Origin: Proteiniclasticum ruminis DSM 24773 | GTDB taxonomy: Bacteria; Bacillota; Clostridia; Clostridiales; Clostridiaceae | Assembly (NCBI RefSeq): GCF_000701905.1 | Contig: NZ_JNKC01000008.1 | Span: forward strand, 1 to 64,000 | Direction: 5' to 3' | Length of the DNA stretch: 64,000 nucleotides | In this document: one piece after another, positions 24,231-32,870 of the stretch | How the letters are laid out: each line of letters opens with the position of its first letter | How positions within the stretch are numbered: position 1 is the stretch's first letter | The notes under the pieces: generated by a model | Told to the model about the DNA's origin: nothing | The model's input: the letters and a program-made list of their open reading frames with translations, nothing else | Database searches by the model: none | Translations under genes and position numbers: made by a program

Positions 24231-25175
24231 TCAGCACTTTATTTTTGCGATCCAGGACACCATGGCGGTGAACTGTCCCTCTAGTTTCACGGTGTCCTTA
24301 GCCTCTGTCAAGATGAAATGGTCTCCTTTTTTTATTGGAAGATCATTCATGGTGCCTTCTCCGGTAAGGATACTGACCAAGGTGAATCCAGGAAGTTTCT
24401 TGTCTGCTTCTCCATGAACATCCCACTTTTCCACCGTGAAGAAGGTGGAGTCCACATAGTGGGTGATGGTGAGATTTTCTTCTTCCTGTACCGTTGGGTG
24501 CACTCTGGTGCCAACATGAGGCACCATGGCCACTTTAATAGAGGACTCTATATGAAGATCTCTCTTCTTCCCTTCATCATCCACACGGTCATAGTCATAG
24601 ACCCGGTAGGTGGTGTCAGAGGACTGCTGGGTTTCAAGAACCAGTGTTCCTTTACACAGGGCATGGATGGTTCCTGAGGGCACATAAAAGAAATCTCCAG
24701 GCTGAATGGAGACGCGAGTAAGGAGGCTGTCCCAGCTTCCGCTTTTTATCATCTCTTCCAGCTCTTTTCGTGTTCTAGCGGTATGTCCGAAGATGAGCTC
24801 TGCGCCTTCTTCACAATCGAGAATATACCAGCATTCTGTTTTACCTAAGTCATTCTCCTCTTGCATGGCATACTCATCATCAGGGTGGACCTGCACACTG
24901 AGATCATTTTTCGCATCCAGAATCTTCGTGAGCAGTGGAAATACAGGCGAATTGATCCTGCCAAAAAGATCTCTATGGGTTTTATAGACTTCACTCAGCT
25001 TCTGTCCTGCTAAATCTCCATTCTCAATGAGGCAGTCTCCGTTCCTGTGAGCGGAGATTGCCCAGCATTCTCCAGTGGTATCGCTGGGAATCTCATATCC
25101 AAAGTACTCATCTAAGGCTCTTCCACCCCAGATCCTTTCCTGGAAAATAGGCTTTAGTTTTAATATATCCTGCAT
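24231..25175 (-). CDS. manA: Mannose-6-phosphate isomerase, class I
   Basis: A 314-residue short-form phosphomannose isomerase. The start reads LKPIFQERIWGGRALDEYFG. Zinc ligands are visible in LSVQVHPDDEYA (Gln, His), KTECWYIL (Glu) and PSGTIHALCKG (His). The enzyme interconverts mannose-6-phosphate and fructose-6-phosphate. Monocistronic; no sugar transporter is adjacent. Confidence 0.93.
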   Translation of the reverse strand: MQDILKLKPIFQERIWGGRALDEYFGYEIPSDTTGECWAISAHRNGDCLIENGDLAGQKLSEVYKTHRDLFGRINSPVFPLLTKILDAKNDLSVQVHPDDEYAMQEENDLGKTECWYILDCEEGAELIFGHTARTRKELEEMIKSGSWDSLLTRVSIQPGDFFYVPSGTIHALCKGTLVLETQQSSDTTYRVYDYDRVDDEGKKRDLHIESSIKVAMVPHVGTRVHPTVQEEENLTITHYVDSTFFTVEKWDVHGEADKKLPGFTLVSILTGEGTMNDLPIKKGDHFILTEAKDTVKLEGQFTAMVSWIAKIKC

Positions 25176-25339
25176 GTGGCACCTCGTTTCGATATTTCAA
25201 ATTCATAAGTCCCTTTCATTATAACGTAAATGGGCTGGAAGTTGAAACGAAGAACTCAATTATGCCATAGTTTCAATCTTGAATAGATATGAACGGCAAG
25301 ACGAATGCAGAAATTCAGAATCTGTTGTTGCGATGAGAG

Positions 25340-25355
25340 GTTTATCATGATAAAC
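25340..25355 (+). promoter_or_regulatory. Perfect 16-bp palindrome, probable BlaI-type operator
   Basis: GTTTATCATGATAAAC lies 25 bases before the BlaI-family gene. BlaI/MecI repressors bind palindromes at their own promoters. This one differs from the staphylococcal TACA/TGTA operator. Confidence 0.6.
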
Positions 25356-25380
25356 TTATAGGAAAAAGGGGGAGATCTGT

Positions 25381-25740
25381 ATGAGTGCATATAAACTATT
25401 TGAAGCGGAATATAATCTAATGGATATTATTTGGGACCATGAACCCATCAACTCCACAGAACTTGTGAAAAAAGCAGAGGACAGCCTCGGCTGGAAAAAA
25501 TCCACAACCTATACCGTTCTAAGAAAATTGGCACATAAAGGATTTTTGAGAAACGAAGAAGCAACGGTCAGTGCTCTGGTATCCAGAGAAGAAGCTCTCT
25601 ATGCTGAAAGCAAAGACTTTCTGGACCGGTTCTTTCAAGGTTCTCTTCCATCGTTTCTAGCCTCTTTCACAGGAGAGGGGAAGCTTTCGGAGAAAGAGCT
25701 TGCCGAAATACGAAAAATGATGGAGGAGGATAACGGATGA
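25381..25740 (+). CDS. BlaI/MecI/CopY-family repressor
   Basis: A 119-residue winged-helix repressor. The helix-turn-helix block includes LMDIIWDHEPINSTELVKKA and WKKSTTYTVLRKLAHKGFL; the C-terminal ~45 residues (FLDRFFQGSLPSFLASF) form the dimerisation helices. Its stop overlaps the following BlaR1-type gene by four bases, so the two are cotranslated. In the classical system the membrane peptidase cleaves the repressor after sensing a beta-lactam. No beta-lactamase gene is nearby. Confidence 0.9.
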   Translation: MSAYKLFEAEYNLMDIIWDHEPINSTELVKKAEDSLGWKKSTTYTVLRKLAHKGFLRNEEATVSALVSREEALYAESKDFLDRFFQGSLPSFLASFTGEGKLSEKELAEIRKMMEEDNG

Positions 25741-27158
25741 GAGACTTGTTCATCGCCATCCTCAGCCTATCGATTCAGGCATCCTATGTGGCACTTTGGA
25801 TCTTCTTTGTGAGAATGCTTCTGAAGAAGTTCCCGAAAGTCTTTTCCTACGCTCTATGGAGTATTCTGCTCATCCGTCTTCTTCTGCCCCTTGGCATCAA
25901 CAGTCCTGTGAGCATTCTGCCAGAGACTCTGGTGGCAGAAAAGACACAAGAAAGCATCACCATGGAGACCACCGAAGCCTTCATTGAGGTTCCAGTGCTG
26001 TTTCTGGGAGATAAGGCGTCTCTCGTAAAGGATCTCTTACTGGTTGATATTTTAGCTGCAGTGTACTTCAGTGTTCTTGGAATCCTGCTTCTTCATTTTG
26101 CTGGAAGTTTATGGAAAATCCGAAGAAAGATCCAAGGGACAAAGCGGATATCCGGTGAGATTTTCATGGGCAATGAGATAAAAAGACCCTTTGCCTATGG
26201 CGTCATACATCCCAGGATATACCTTCCGAAAGATTTAAGCGCCATGGAGAGAACTCATATCATCGAACATGAGAAAGAACATTTGAGAAGACAGGATCCC
26301 CTGATTAAAGCCCTTTCTTATCTGATACTTCTTGTTCATTGGTTCAATCCCATCCTCTGGATTTCTTTCGTCCTCATGGTCCGGGATATGGAACAGTCCT
26401 GTGATGAGGCCGTTCTGAAAAATATGGAGAAGCCTCAGCACAAAGCCTATATAGAGACCCTGCTCAGCCTTGAAATGAGAAAACCAGATCCGGTGCTTCT
26501 CGCGGGGTATTCCGCTGGGGATCTTAAGGGAAGAGTCCGGAATATCCTTCAGTACAGAAGTCCGAAAAAGTGGGTCAGGGTGTTCTCCTTGATGCTTTTG
26601 GGCATATCAGCGGTACTGCTTTTGACAAACCCAGTGATGAAGCCATCTGCGGAGATCATAGATGAAATCCTAGAAACAGAAGAGCAGCAGCCTGTCAAAA
26701 TAGAGTACCAAATCCAGCCCAAGGAAGTGGAAAGGGTATTCGGAGACCATCTGAAAGTTTATGAATATAAGAACTTTATGTTTGTTGTGAGGGACACCGT
26801 GGAAAGAGAAGCTGGCTATGATAAAAACCGAGTACTCACATTCCGTGATGTCCAGTGGGAGATGAAGGACGAAAAGACAGGGATGGTCCTTTTTGAAGCG
26901 CGAAACTATGTGGCCGGAGACCAGATGATTGTGGAAGACCATTTAGATCAGGTGTATTACGATAGCGAAAGTGACAACACCTACCTGGTCTTTAACACTG
27001 GGGATGGAACAGAAGAATCCTTGTCTTATCCGGGATATCGAGTGAAGGACTTTGTGGAAGGGAAACTTTACCGTTTTGTCTTAGATGTGGTGCCGGTGGT
27101 TCCCGGTATGGATCGGTTTGTAAAGCTTGAGTTCCGTGAACCAGAAGTACTGAATTAA
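25737..27158 (+). CDS. BlaR1-like M56 membrane metallopeptidase with novel C-terminal domain
   Basis: A 473-residue protein. Residues ~1-330 form the M56 core: membrane helices at about 8-28, 34-55, 100-122 and 282-300, and the zinc motif HIIEHEKEHLRRQDP (HEKEH at 178-182) with a downstream DMEQSCDEAVL. Classical BlaR1 then has a penicillin-binding sensor with SxxK. Here the outer part (~310-473) is short and of unknown type, with no such motif; it is rich in Val, Tyr and acidic residues (VRVFGDHLKVYEYKNF-like blocks). The signal is therefore probably not a beta-lactam. Confidence 0.85.
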   Translation: MRDLFIAILSLSIQASYVALWIFFVRMLLKKFPKVFSYALWSILLIRLLLPLGINSPVSILPETLVAEKTQESITMETTEAFIEVPVLFLGDKASLVKDLLLVDILAAVYFSVLGILLLHFAGSLWKIRRKIQGTKRISGEIFMGNEIKRPFAYGVIHPRIYLPKDLSAMERTHIIEHEKEHLRRQDPLIKALSYLILLVHWFNPILWISFVLMVRDMEQSCDEAVLKNMEKPQHKAYIETLLSLEMRKPDPVLLAGYSAGDLKGRVRNILQYRSPKKWVRVFSLMLLGISAVLLLTNPVMKPSAEIIDEILETEEQQPVKIEYQIQPKEVERVFGDHLKVYEYKNFMFVVRDTVEREAGYDKNRVLTFRDVQWEMKDEKTGMVLFEARNYVAGDQMIVEDHLDQVYYDSESDNTYLVFNTGDGTEESLSYPGYRVKDFVEGKLYRFVLDVVPVVPGMDRFVKLEFREPEVLN

Positions 27159-27170
27159 GGGGGAATTCAT

Positions 27171-27530
27171 TTGAAAATCATTAAAATCCTGAAAAGAGAA
27201 GAAGAAGTAGACCAGAAATCCTATATTCTATGGACCTGGCCAGGTCCCATTCTACTGGCTTTTCTACTATTCCTGGGAACAGAGCAAGGGGACCGGTTCA
27301 TGGGGAAGTATATGATGCATATGAGCGGAGCTCTGCTCGCTGGGGCATTTCTTGTGTTCCTCCTCATGCTGATTTTTGTTATCTTTCTTTCTGGAAGAAG
27401 ATTCGTCATGTTTCAGCAGTCCGGATACCTTGCGCTGCTGATGCTTCTCATCCCCGGCTATTTCATCATATGGGTCTATCTTGCCTTTCGAAAAGATCTC
27501 TATTATCTGAAAGAAAGCAGAGAAAAATAA
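27171..27530 (+). CDS. Small three-helix membrane protein of the BlaI/BlaR1 operon
   Basis: A 119-residue protein starting at TTG 27171 after AAGGGGG, 12 bases behind the M56 gene. It has three strongly hydrophobic segments (about residues 20-38, 52-78 and 88-107) and a Lys/Arg-rich ends pattern, probably inside-out topology. I do not recognise a family. Position suggests an accessory or target of the signalling pair. Confidence 0.65.
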   Translation: MKIIKILKREEEVDQKSYILWTWPGPILLAFLLFLGTEQGDRFMGKYMMHMSGALLAGAFLVFLLMLIFVIFLSGRRFVMFQQSGYLALLMLLIPGYFIIWVYLAFRKDLYYLKESREK

Positions 27531-27573
27531 CGAAAAAAGAATGCATCATGTAGTTGATGTAAGGGAGAGTAGT

Positions 27574-28116
27574 ATGAAAAAATATTGGAGTATTGTTCTG
27601 GGCGTGCTTCTCTTATTTGGAGCAGCCTGTGACAAAGAAAAGGAAATAGAAAACTACAACAGTTATCTTCAGACACCACGATACAGCGAAGCACAAAAAC
27701 GCGCTGAAATCGGGAATCTCTTTTATGAGACAGAAGAAAGGATTGGAATTCATACGTCATTTGGTCTATTTCTATATGATGTGGAAGAAGAAAAAATGCT
27801 GACGGCTTTTGACCTCAATGTGGAGAAAGCCTTTGGAGAGGGTGTACTTTCAGAGACTAGACTCAGCAGTGATGAAAAAGGAATCTACCTTTTTGGCTTC
27901 ACCCATGAGAAAACCATAGACGACTATCATTACTATTATGAGATTGCATCGGGCAGTCTCTACAAAAAGAGTGGAAAAGCAGAGGAGAAAGATCTTTTTC
28001 CCTTACCGGACCAGGATCGGCAAGCCTTCACAACCACCAACTGGACAGCGGAAGACTTGGCGTATTATCCTGTAGGAAGCTTAGACCCCATTTACCCACT
28101 AAAGGGAATACAGTAA
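27574..28116 (+). CDS. Lipoprotein of unknown function, end of BlaI/BlaR1 operon
   Basis: A 180-residue lipoprotein: signal residues 1-19 ending LLLFGAAC, then a polar, Tyr/Glu/Lys-rich domain with no motif I recognise. AAGGGAG lies upstream of ATG 27574; an earlier in-frame ATG at 27541 would spoil the signal peptide. It follows the membrane protein by 43 bases. It may be the secreted sensor partner or product controlled by the repressor. Confidence 0.65.
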   Translation: MKKYWSIVLGVLLLFGAACDKEKEIENYNSYLQTPRYSEAQKRAEIGNLFYETEERIGIHTSFGLFLYDVEEEKMLTAFDLNVEKAFGEGVLSETRLSSDEKGIYLFGFTHEKTIDDYHYYYEIASGSLYKKSGKAEEKDLFPLPDQDRQAFTTTNWTAEDLAYYPVGSLDPIYPLKGIQ

Positions 28117-28433
28117 GGTATAAGGTCATATATGGGAAAGTATTCCTGAGAAAGTATCATTATGTAGCGTGAGTGGAAAGAAATAAGATGAAATTTTTTT
28201 TGCTCTTATGACAGAAAGTCCTATGACCTTTATTCTTCTTCAGATTGAGACGGTGGAGAATCTCACAAAACGTCTGGAAGAGCTGGAGAAAAACAGTATC
28301 GTTCCTACAGCTGATGGATCTAAAGAAGAGAAGCCACAGGTATAAAAGAATATGAATTAGCATAGAAAGAGCTGGCAGCCATGAAATCATTCATAGTTGC
28401 CAGCTCTTATTGTTTTATCCTCAAATTCTAAAC
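28117..28433 (+). other. Intergenic stretch with a possible 45-codon remnant
   Basis: A frame at 28208-28345 encodes 45 residues, including a short coiled-coil stretch (VENLTKRLEELEKNS), but there is no ribosome site in front of it, so it may be a gene remnant. Otherwise the stretch holds only the terminator at its end. Confidence 0.3.
28367..28414. terminator. Terminator between the BlaR1 operon and the carotenoid operon
   Basis: AAGAGCTGGCA (28367-28377) with TGCCAGCTCTT (28398-28408), perfect 11-bp stem with an inner ATGA/TCAT pairing. It lies between convergent operons; the tail is T-rich on the plus strand. Confidence 0.75.
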
Positions 28434-29876
28434 TCAAAGGGTGGTCACTACATACCCTACGATGGCCACCAAGGTGAGACTGAGAAGATTCACGGCATTA
28501 TTAGATACCAGTCTGAATCCTTTCTTCGGAAGGTCCATGGCATGGGCTGGAATGTCCTGCAGTTTTCCAGAAACATCTTCATACTTACGTTGAAGAGAGG
28601 CCCCTAAAACACTGTCTATGATGGTGCCAAAGAACCCAAGAAGAACCCCGAGAAGATATTCTTCTGCCCCGAAGGCTAGAAGAATCGGAAGAGAAAGAAG
28701 GACGCTTCCGACGATACCCGCAACTAGTCCTTGAAGGGTCACGCCACCGGAAACACCCATGGGTAGAGGTTTGCCGGTAAGGATATGGAAGACTCTGCCT
28801 TTACTCATCATCCCAATTTCAGAGGAGAAGGTATCCGATGCCGCGGCGGAGAAAACTGTAAAAGCAAGAAACAGATAAATGGGCTCCTCTGTGAAAAAGT
28901 AGATCCAAGAGAGGATCACCGCAGGAAGTGAGTTTGCCAGGACCTGCTTCCAGTTTCTGGCGCCTGTATGTTCCTGGGTCTTTTCTGCTTCATGCTTCTC
29001 TTTGGTTTTCATCTTGCTGACGCCGGTACCAAGAATAAAGAACAGAATGAGGCTGGAGCCCAAAAGAAATCCGCCAAGGGTATATAGAGTCACAGCGGTG
29101 AGAAGAGCGGCCACCATTCCATCCGGGGTAATGGCTTCTTTTCTGAAGGCATAAACCAGTATGGCAAGGGCTGCGGCCAGATAAAGAAAATACTGCAGGG
29201 TGCCAAACTCCATGGAAAGGACTGAAAAGAGTCCGGATCCTATGGGTAGAGTCAGATTGTCGCAGCCTTTTTTCCCAGTGAGCTCCATGAAGGCAGAGAA
29301 AAAACCGTTCAGAAGTGCAATAAATAGAATAAAGAGTAGACTGCGCTCTGGGCGAAACTCCTCTTGGAAGTAGAGAAGACTGCCAAAAGTGGCTAAAAAT
29401 GCTGCAACGGCCACCGTAAGACTTCCGGCCAATGACTTTTGAGGTGCAAAGAGAAATGGCTTTCTCTTACCCCATTTTTTACCGGTGATGGCGGCAAAGC
29501 CGTCTCCGTAGGCCATGGTGAGGACTCCGATATAAGGCAGCGCGCGGAATCCAAGGATAAAACCAAGGCCGGAGAGGAAGAAGAGACTGACAGCATAATA
29601 GACTGTCCCCAAGCTGTCATCGTTTCTTTCCATGGCTGAAATGAGCGTGTATTTAAGACTCAAGCTGTTGATGATGATGAAGGTGAAGGGCACAAGAACC
29701 ACAGCCCAGAGCTCCGTGAAAAGAGGCGTTAAAAAAACCCAGTTGCCCACCAGAATGTGGACCACTTTTCTCGAGGTTTCTGAAGCGCCTTGGCTTTTCT
29801 TTGCCACCACTGTGGCGATCCCGATGACAAAGAAAATATAGCCCAGCGATGAAGTGAGACCAATGATGTTTTCCAT
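28434..29876 (-). CDS. Fused phytol-kinase-like (VTE5) and DUF92 (VTE6-like) membrane protein
   Basis: A 480-residue polytopic protein. Residues ~1-225 match the VTE5/dolichol-kinase family: ETSRKVVHILVGNWVFL near residue 33, LTMAYGDGFAAITGKKWGK (~118-137) and PQKSLAGSLT. Residues ~235-480 match DUF92: TPDGMVAALLTAV, ASDTFSSEIGMMSKGR and MGVSGGVTLQGLVAGIVGS. In plants and cyanobacteria VTE5 phosphorylates phytol and the DUF92 protein VTE6 adds a second phosphate, giving phytyl diphosphate. As the last gene of a carotenoid operon it may turn farnesol or geranylgeraniol into the diphosphate used by the synthase next door; that is inference. RBS AAGGAAGGA. Confidence 0.82.
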   Translation of the reverse strand: MENIIGLTSSLGYIFFVIGIATVVAKKSQGASETSRKVVHILVGNWVFLTPLFTELWAVVLVPFTFIIINSLSLKYTLISAMERNDDSLGTVYYAVSLFFLSGLGFILGFRALPYIGVLTMAYGDGFAAITGKKWGKRKPFLFAPQKSLAGSLTVAVAAFLATFGSLLYFQEEFRPERSLLFILFIALLNGFFSAFMELTGKKGCDNLTLPIGSGLFSVLSMEFGTLQYFLYLAAALAILVYAFRKEAITPDGMVAALLTAVTLYTLGGFLLGSSLILFFILGTGVSKMKTKEKHEAEKTQEHTGARNWKQVLANSLPAVILSWIYFFTEEPIYLFLAFTVFSAAASDTFSSEIGMMSKGRVFHILTGKPLPMGVSGGVTLQGLVAGIVGSVLLSLPILLAFGAEEYLLGVLLGFFGTIIDSVLGASLQRKYEDVSGKLQDIPAHAMDLPKKGFRLVSNNAVNLLSLTLVAIVGYVVTTL

Positions 29877-29908
29877 ATTTCTTATCCTTCCTTTAGTTCA
29901 TTGCTATA

Positions 29909-30850
29909 TTACAGAAGATCCACAAGACTTTTAGCCTTTAGTACCAGTTTAGCCCGGGTCATGGAATCTGTATAGCATCTTTTTGTGAAAACATTATAGC
30001 GGGATTTCCGGATGGCTCCGTGGATGCCCTGATAAAGAAGCGCTGCTGATAATAAAGGGGTTCTTGCTGCAGGATGGAAATAGTGGAGATAAGAAGCAAT
30101 GCCCTCATAAAGGGGATTTGCAAGTTCCATGAGATGATCTGCCATTTGAATGAATCCAGAGGGCAGAGAATCTTCTGTGGTCTGTTCTCCAAAACTCAGT
30201 GACCTTAAAGTTTCTTTTGTAATGCCATAGGTTTCCAGAAACTCTGATGGCAGGTAAATTCTGTTTCTTTCCCGAAGATCTTCCCCCACATCCCGCAGGA
30301 TGTTTGTGATCTGCATACCGATGCCAAGCTCTTCACAAGCTAATAGAAAGTTCGGATCCTCAGCGAGCTTCTCATCCAGTGCCAAAAGAGGCACCATCAT
30401 TCTGCCTACAGATCCTGCTACTTTCCGGCTGTATTCCTTGAGATCCTCCATGGTTTGTATCTCCTGAAAAGAAAGATCGCTTTTCTGTCCTTCTATTTGA
30501 TTCAGAAGAGCATTTAGAGGGATCCCCCAGGAGGTTACGGTGTCCTGAAAGGCAGGCCAGAAGCTTTCTTCCAAGGATGAACCCATACATTCATCAGAAT
30601 ACAGGTTTTTCACGTTTCTTTCCAGCTCTTCCAAGGCCATAAGTCTTTCTTCTCTTGTTTTAGCTGCAGCATCCCCATCTGCCAAGTCGTCTGCATAGCG
30701 GTTGAAGGCATAAAGAGCACATACTCCATGAAATCTATCTTCGGGAAGTCTTCTGAAAGCCTCATAAAAGCTTTTGGCACGCTGCTTCATGATGTCTTCT
30801 GCGGCTTCGTAGGAGCGCTGAAGGACATCTGCTTTTCTTTCTTTTCCCAT
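29909..30850 (-). CDS. Squalene/phytoene synthase (CrtB/CrtM family)
   Basis: A 313-residue head-to-head prenyl synthase. AKSFYEAFRRLPEDR near the start, the first aspartate-rich site in NRYADDLAD (~50-58) and the second in TNILRDVGEDLRERNRIYLP (~195-215) are complete. The family joins two farnesyl- or geranylgeranyl-diphosphates into (diapo)phytoene or squalene; sequence alone does not fix chain length. ATG 30850 shares one base with the desaturase stop; a GTG at 30853 is an alternative. Translationally coupled to the desaturase. Confidence 0.9.
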   Translation of the reverse strand: MGKERKADVLQRSYEAAEDIMKQRAKSFYEAFRRLPEDRFHGVCALYAFNRYADDLADGDAAAKTREERLMALEELERNVKNLYSDECMGSSLEESFWPAFQDTVTSWGIPLNALLNQIEGQKSDLSFQEIQTMEDLKEYSRKVAGSVGRMMVPLLALDEKLAEDPNFLLACEELGIGMQITNILRDVGEDLRERNRIYLPSEFLETYGITKETLRSLSFGEQTTEDSLPSGFIQMADHLMELANPLYEGIASYLHYFHPAARTPLLSAALLYQGIHGAIRKSRYNVFTKRCYTDSMTRAKLVLKAKSLVDLL

Positions 30851-32361
30851 CACTTGAACTCATCTCCCGGTTCATCCCGCCTCAGTTCCTCGGCGCAGAT
30901 CTTTCCAGATTGAAGAACGATGGGAACCCCTGCACCAGGATGAGTGCTGGACCCTGTGAAGTAGAGTCCTTCCACTTCCATGGATTTGGCCTGGGGTCTC
31001 CAGTGGTTGCTCTGACGGAGGGTGGGCTGAAGTCCAAAAGTAGCGCCTCGATAGGCAGAAAAGGACCGCTCAAAGTCTTTTGGAGTAAAGATCCTCTCTA
31101 ACACCACTTCCTCCTGGATATTTTCAAGACCAGGGATCCGGGAGAGGGTTTCAAAGGCTTTTTCCCGGTAATGGCTGATGGTCTCCTCGCTCCACTCATA
31201 GGTTCCTGTGCCAAGATCTGACACAGGTATCAGTGTGTAGAAACTGGATTTGCCTGCCGGTGCCATGGAAGGGTCCACCTGGGAGGGCACATGAAGGTAG
31301 ATGGAAGGATCCTCAATGAGACGTCCGTCAAAGATTCGGGTAAGGTTGTCATCCAGATCTTTAGAAATGATAAAGGTGTGCGGTGCGAGTTTTTCGTAGG
31401 TTTTATCCATGCCCCAGTAAAAGACCAGGCAGGAGCAGGAATAGTCCATGCTGTCGATCTTTTCTTTGGTGTATTTTCCTCTGGCGCTGTCCTCTTTGAT
31501 GAGGTGGGTCATGGTGTAGGGGAAATCCGCATTGCTGATGACATAGTCTGATGTCACAGCCTTGCCCTTCACAGAAAGTCCCAGGGCTTTTCCACCCGCG
31601 ATGAGAATTTCATCCACCTGATGATTGTAGTGGATTTTACCGCCAAGCTCCTCAAAGAGTCTCGCCATGCCTTGTGCCATGGTGTGCATCCCGCCTTCTA
31701 TGAACCAGACACCGTAGAGAAGTTCAATCATAGGGATGATGTTGTAGAGAGAGGGTCCTTTCTGTGGGGATACCCCAATGTAGAGGGTCTGGAAGGAGAG
31801 CATCTGCTGAAGATCCTTGTCTGGCATGAAGGAGGCCATCATATGGTCCGCACTGTCAAAGGTTTTGAGTTTCAGCGCCTGCTGCATCATAAAAGGGTTG
31901 TAGATGTCTTTTTTATTCCGGAAGGGCCTCGTGATGAAATGATCAAGAGCGACCTGATACCGGGTGTAGATTTCAGAAAGATACTGAAGAAAGCCTCTGG
32001 CATTTTCTGGTCCTTTCTTTTCCACCATCTCCATGAGTTTTGTCAGATCAGAGCTCACTTCGTAATGCCTGTAGGGCTCATCTTTGAAATACACCTCATA
32101 CATAGGGTCCAGTCTCTTCATGGGGATGTAGTCATCGGGGTTTCTTCCTGCCAGGGTGAAGACTTCACGGTAGATGGATGGCATCATCACTAGGGTAGGC
32201 CCCACATCAAAGGTGAATCCTTCGGCTTTGATCTGATGCATTTTACCACCTGGCTTTGATCCCTGTTCATAGATTTCCACCTCATAGCCTGCATGCTGCA
32301 GCCGTATGGCGGAAGACAGTCCGGCCATGCCAGCTCCGACTACTAATACTTTTTTTCCCAT
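30850..32361 (-). CDS. Phytoene/diapophytoene desaturase family FAD enzyme
   Basis: A 503-residue CrtI/CrtN-type enzyme. The FAD-binding start is KVLVVGAGMAGLSSAIRL, followed by EIYEQGSKPGGKMHQ. The C-terminal signature GLYFTGSSTHPGAGVPIVLQ (~465-485) is diagnostic of carotenoid desaturases/isomerases. It introduces conjugated double bases into the colourless C30 or C40 precursor. GGAGG precedes the ATG. It is the second gene after the MarR regulator and overlaps the synthase gene. Confidence 0.92.
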   Translation of the reverse strand: MGKKVLVVGAGMAGLSSAIRLQHAGYEVEIYEQGSKPGGKMHQIKAEGFTFDVGPTLVMMPSIYREVFTLAGRNPDDYIPMKRLDPMYEVYFKDEPYRHYEVSSDLTKLMEMVEKKGPENARGFLQYLSEIYTRYQVALDHFITRPFRNKKDIYNPFMMQQALKLKTFDSADHMMASFMPDKDLQQMLSFQTLYIGVSPQKGPSLYNIIPMIELLYGVWFIEGGMHTMAQGMARLFEELGGKIHYNHQVDEILIAGGKALGLSVKGKAVTSDYVISNADFPYTMTHLIKEDSARGKYTKEKIDSMDYSCSCLVFYWGMDKTYEKLAPHTFIISKDLDDNLTRIFDGRLIEDPSIYLHVPSQVDPSMAPAGKSSFYTLIPVSDLGTGTYEWSEETISHYREKAFETLSRIPGLENIQEEVVLERIFTPKDFERSFSAYRGATFGLQPTLRQSNHWRPQAKSMEVEGLYFTGSSTHPGAGVPIVLQSGKICAEELRRDEPGDEFK

Positions 32362-32409
32362 TTTTCATTTCCTCCGTTTCTTCTGCGATATAAATAATCC
32401 AGTTATTTC

Positions 32410-32829
32410 TTACAGTTCCCAGTAACCCGTGAGATTATAGCCAATCTGGCGGGATGCTTTGAGAAATACTTCCTTTTCTGTTTCAGTGAGTCCACTGAAA
32501 CACTGATTTTCCCAGATACTCATGATTTCTCTCAGTTCTGGCAGAATGGAAGAGGATTTTACTGTAAGATGACAGTTTTTGATTCTATGGTCTCCTTCCT
32601 CCTCCTTCCGTTCAAGAAGATCCTTTTCTTCCATTTCTTTCAGAAGTTTCGCCACATTGGCTTTATCTGTCTGAAGAAAGGGGATGAGTCTTCCCTGGGA
32701 GATGCCTGGGACCTGATCTACCACAAGAAGCACCACCATGGAACGCCAATCCAGATGAAGGGGCTGTAGCATCTCATCCAGAATCTGTTTTCCGTATTTG
32801 TGGAACACACTGATTGTACAGATAAACAT
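32410..32829 (-). CDS. MarR family regulator of the carotenoid operon
   Basis: A 139-residue regulator starting MFICTISVFHKYGKQILDEM with AAGGAGGAAG upstream; a longer frame back to 32943 lacks a ribosome site and runs through the promoter. The winged helix is visible in VPGISQGRLIPFLQTDKANV and the wing in LLERKEEEGDHRIKNCHLT. It is first gene of the minus-strand operon, so it probably autoregulates through the palindrome just upstream. Confidence 0.85.
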   Translation of the reverse strand: MFICTISVFHKYGKQILDEMLQPLHLDWRSMVVLLVVDQVPGISQGRLIPFLQTDKANVAKLLKEMEEKDLLERKEEEGDHRIKNCHLTVKSSSILPELREIMSIWENQCFSGLTETEKEVFLKASRQIGYNLTGYWEL

Positions 32830-32855
32830 GTTCTTCCTCCTTAATTTTTCACTTA

Positions 32856-32870
32856 GTTGTATTATACAAC
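32856..32870 (-). promoter_or_regulatory. MarR operator overlapping the -10 box
   Basis: GTTGTATTATACAAC is a perfect palindrome around a central base, 27 bases before the MarR start codon. On the minus strand it contains TATAAT, so bound MarR would block the promoter of the carotenoid operon. Confidence 0.65.

Noticed and set aside
25737-27158. A true beta-lactam-sensing BlaR1 system
   Set aside because: The outer domain has no penicillin-binding SxxK-type motif and no beta-lactamase gene is adjacent.
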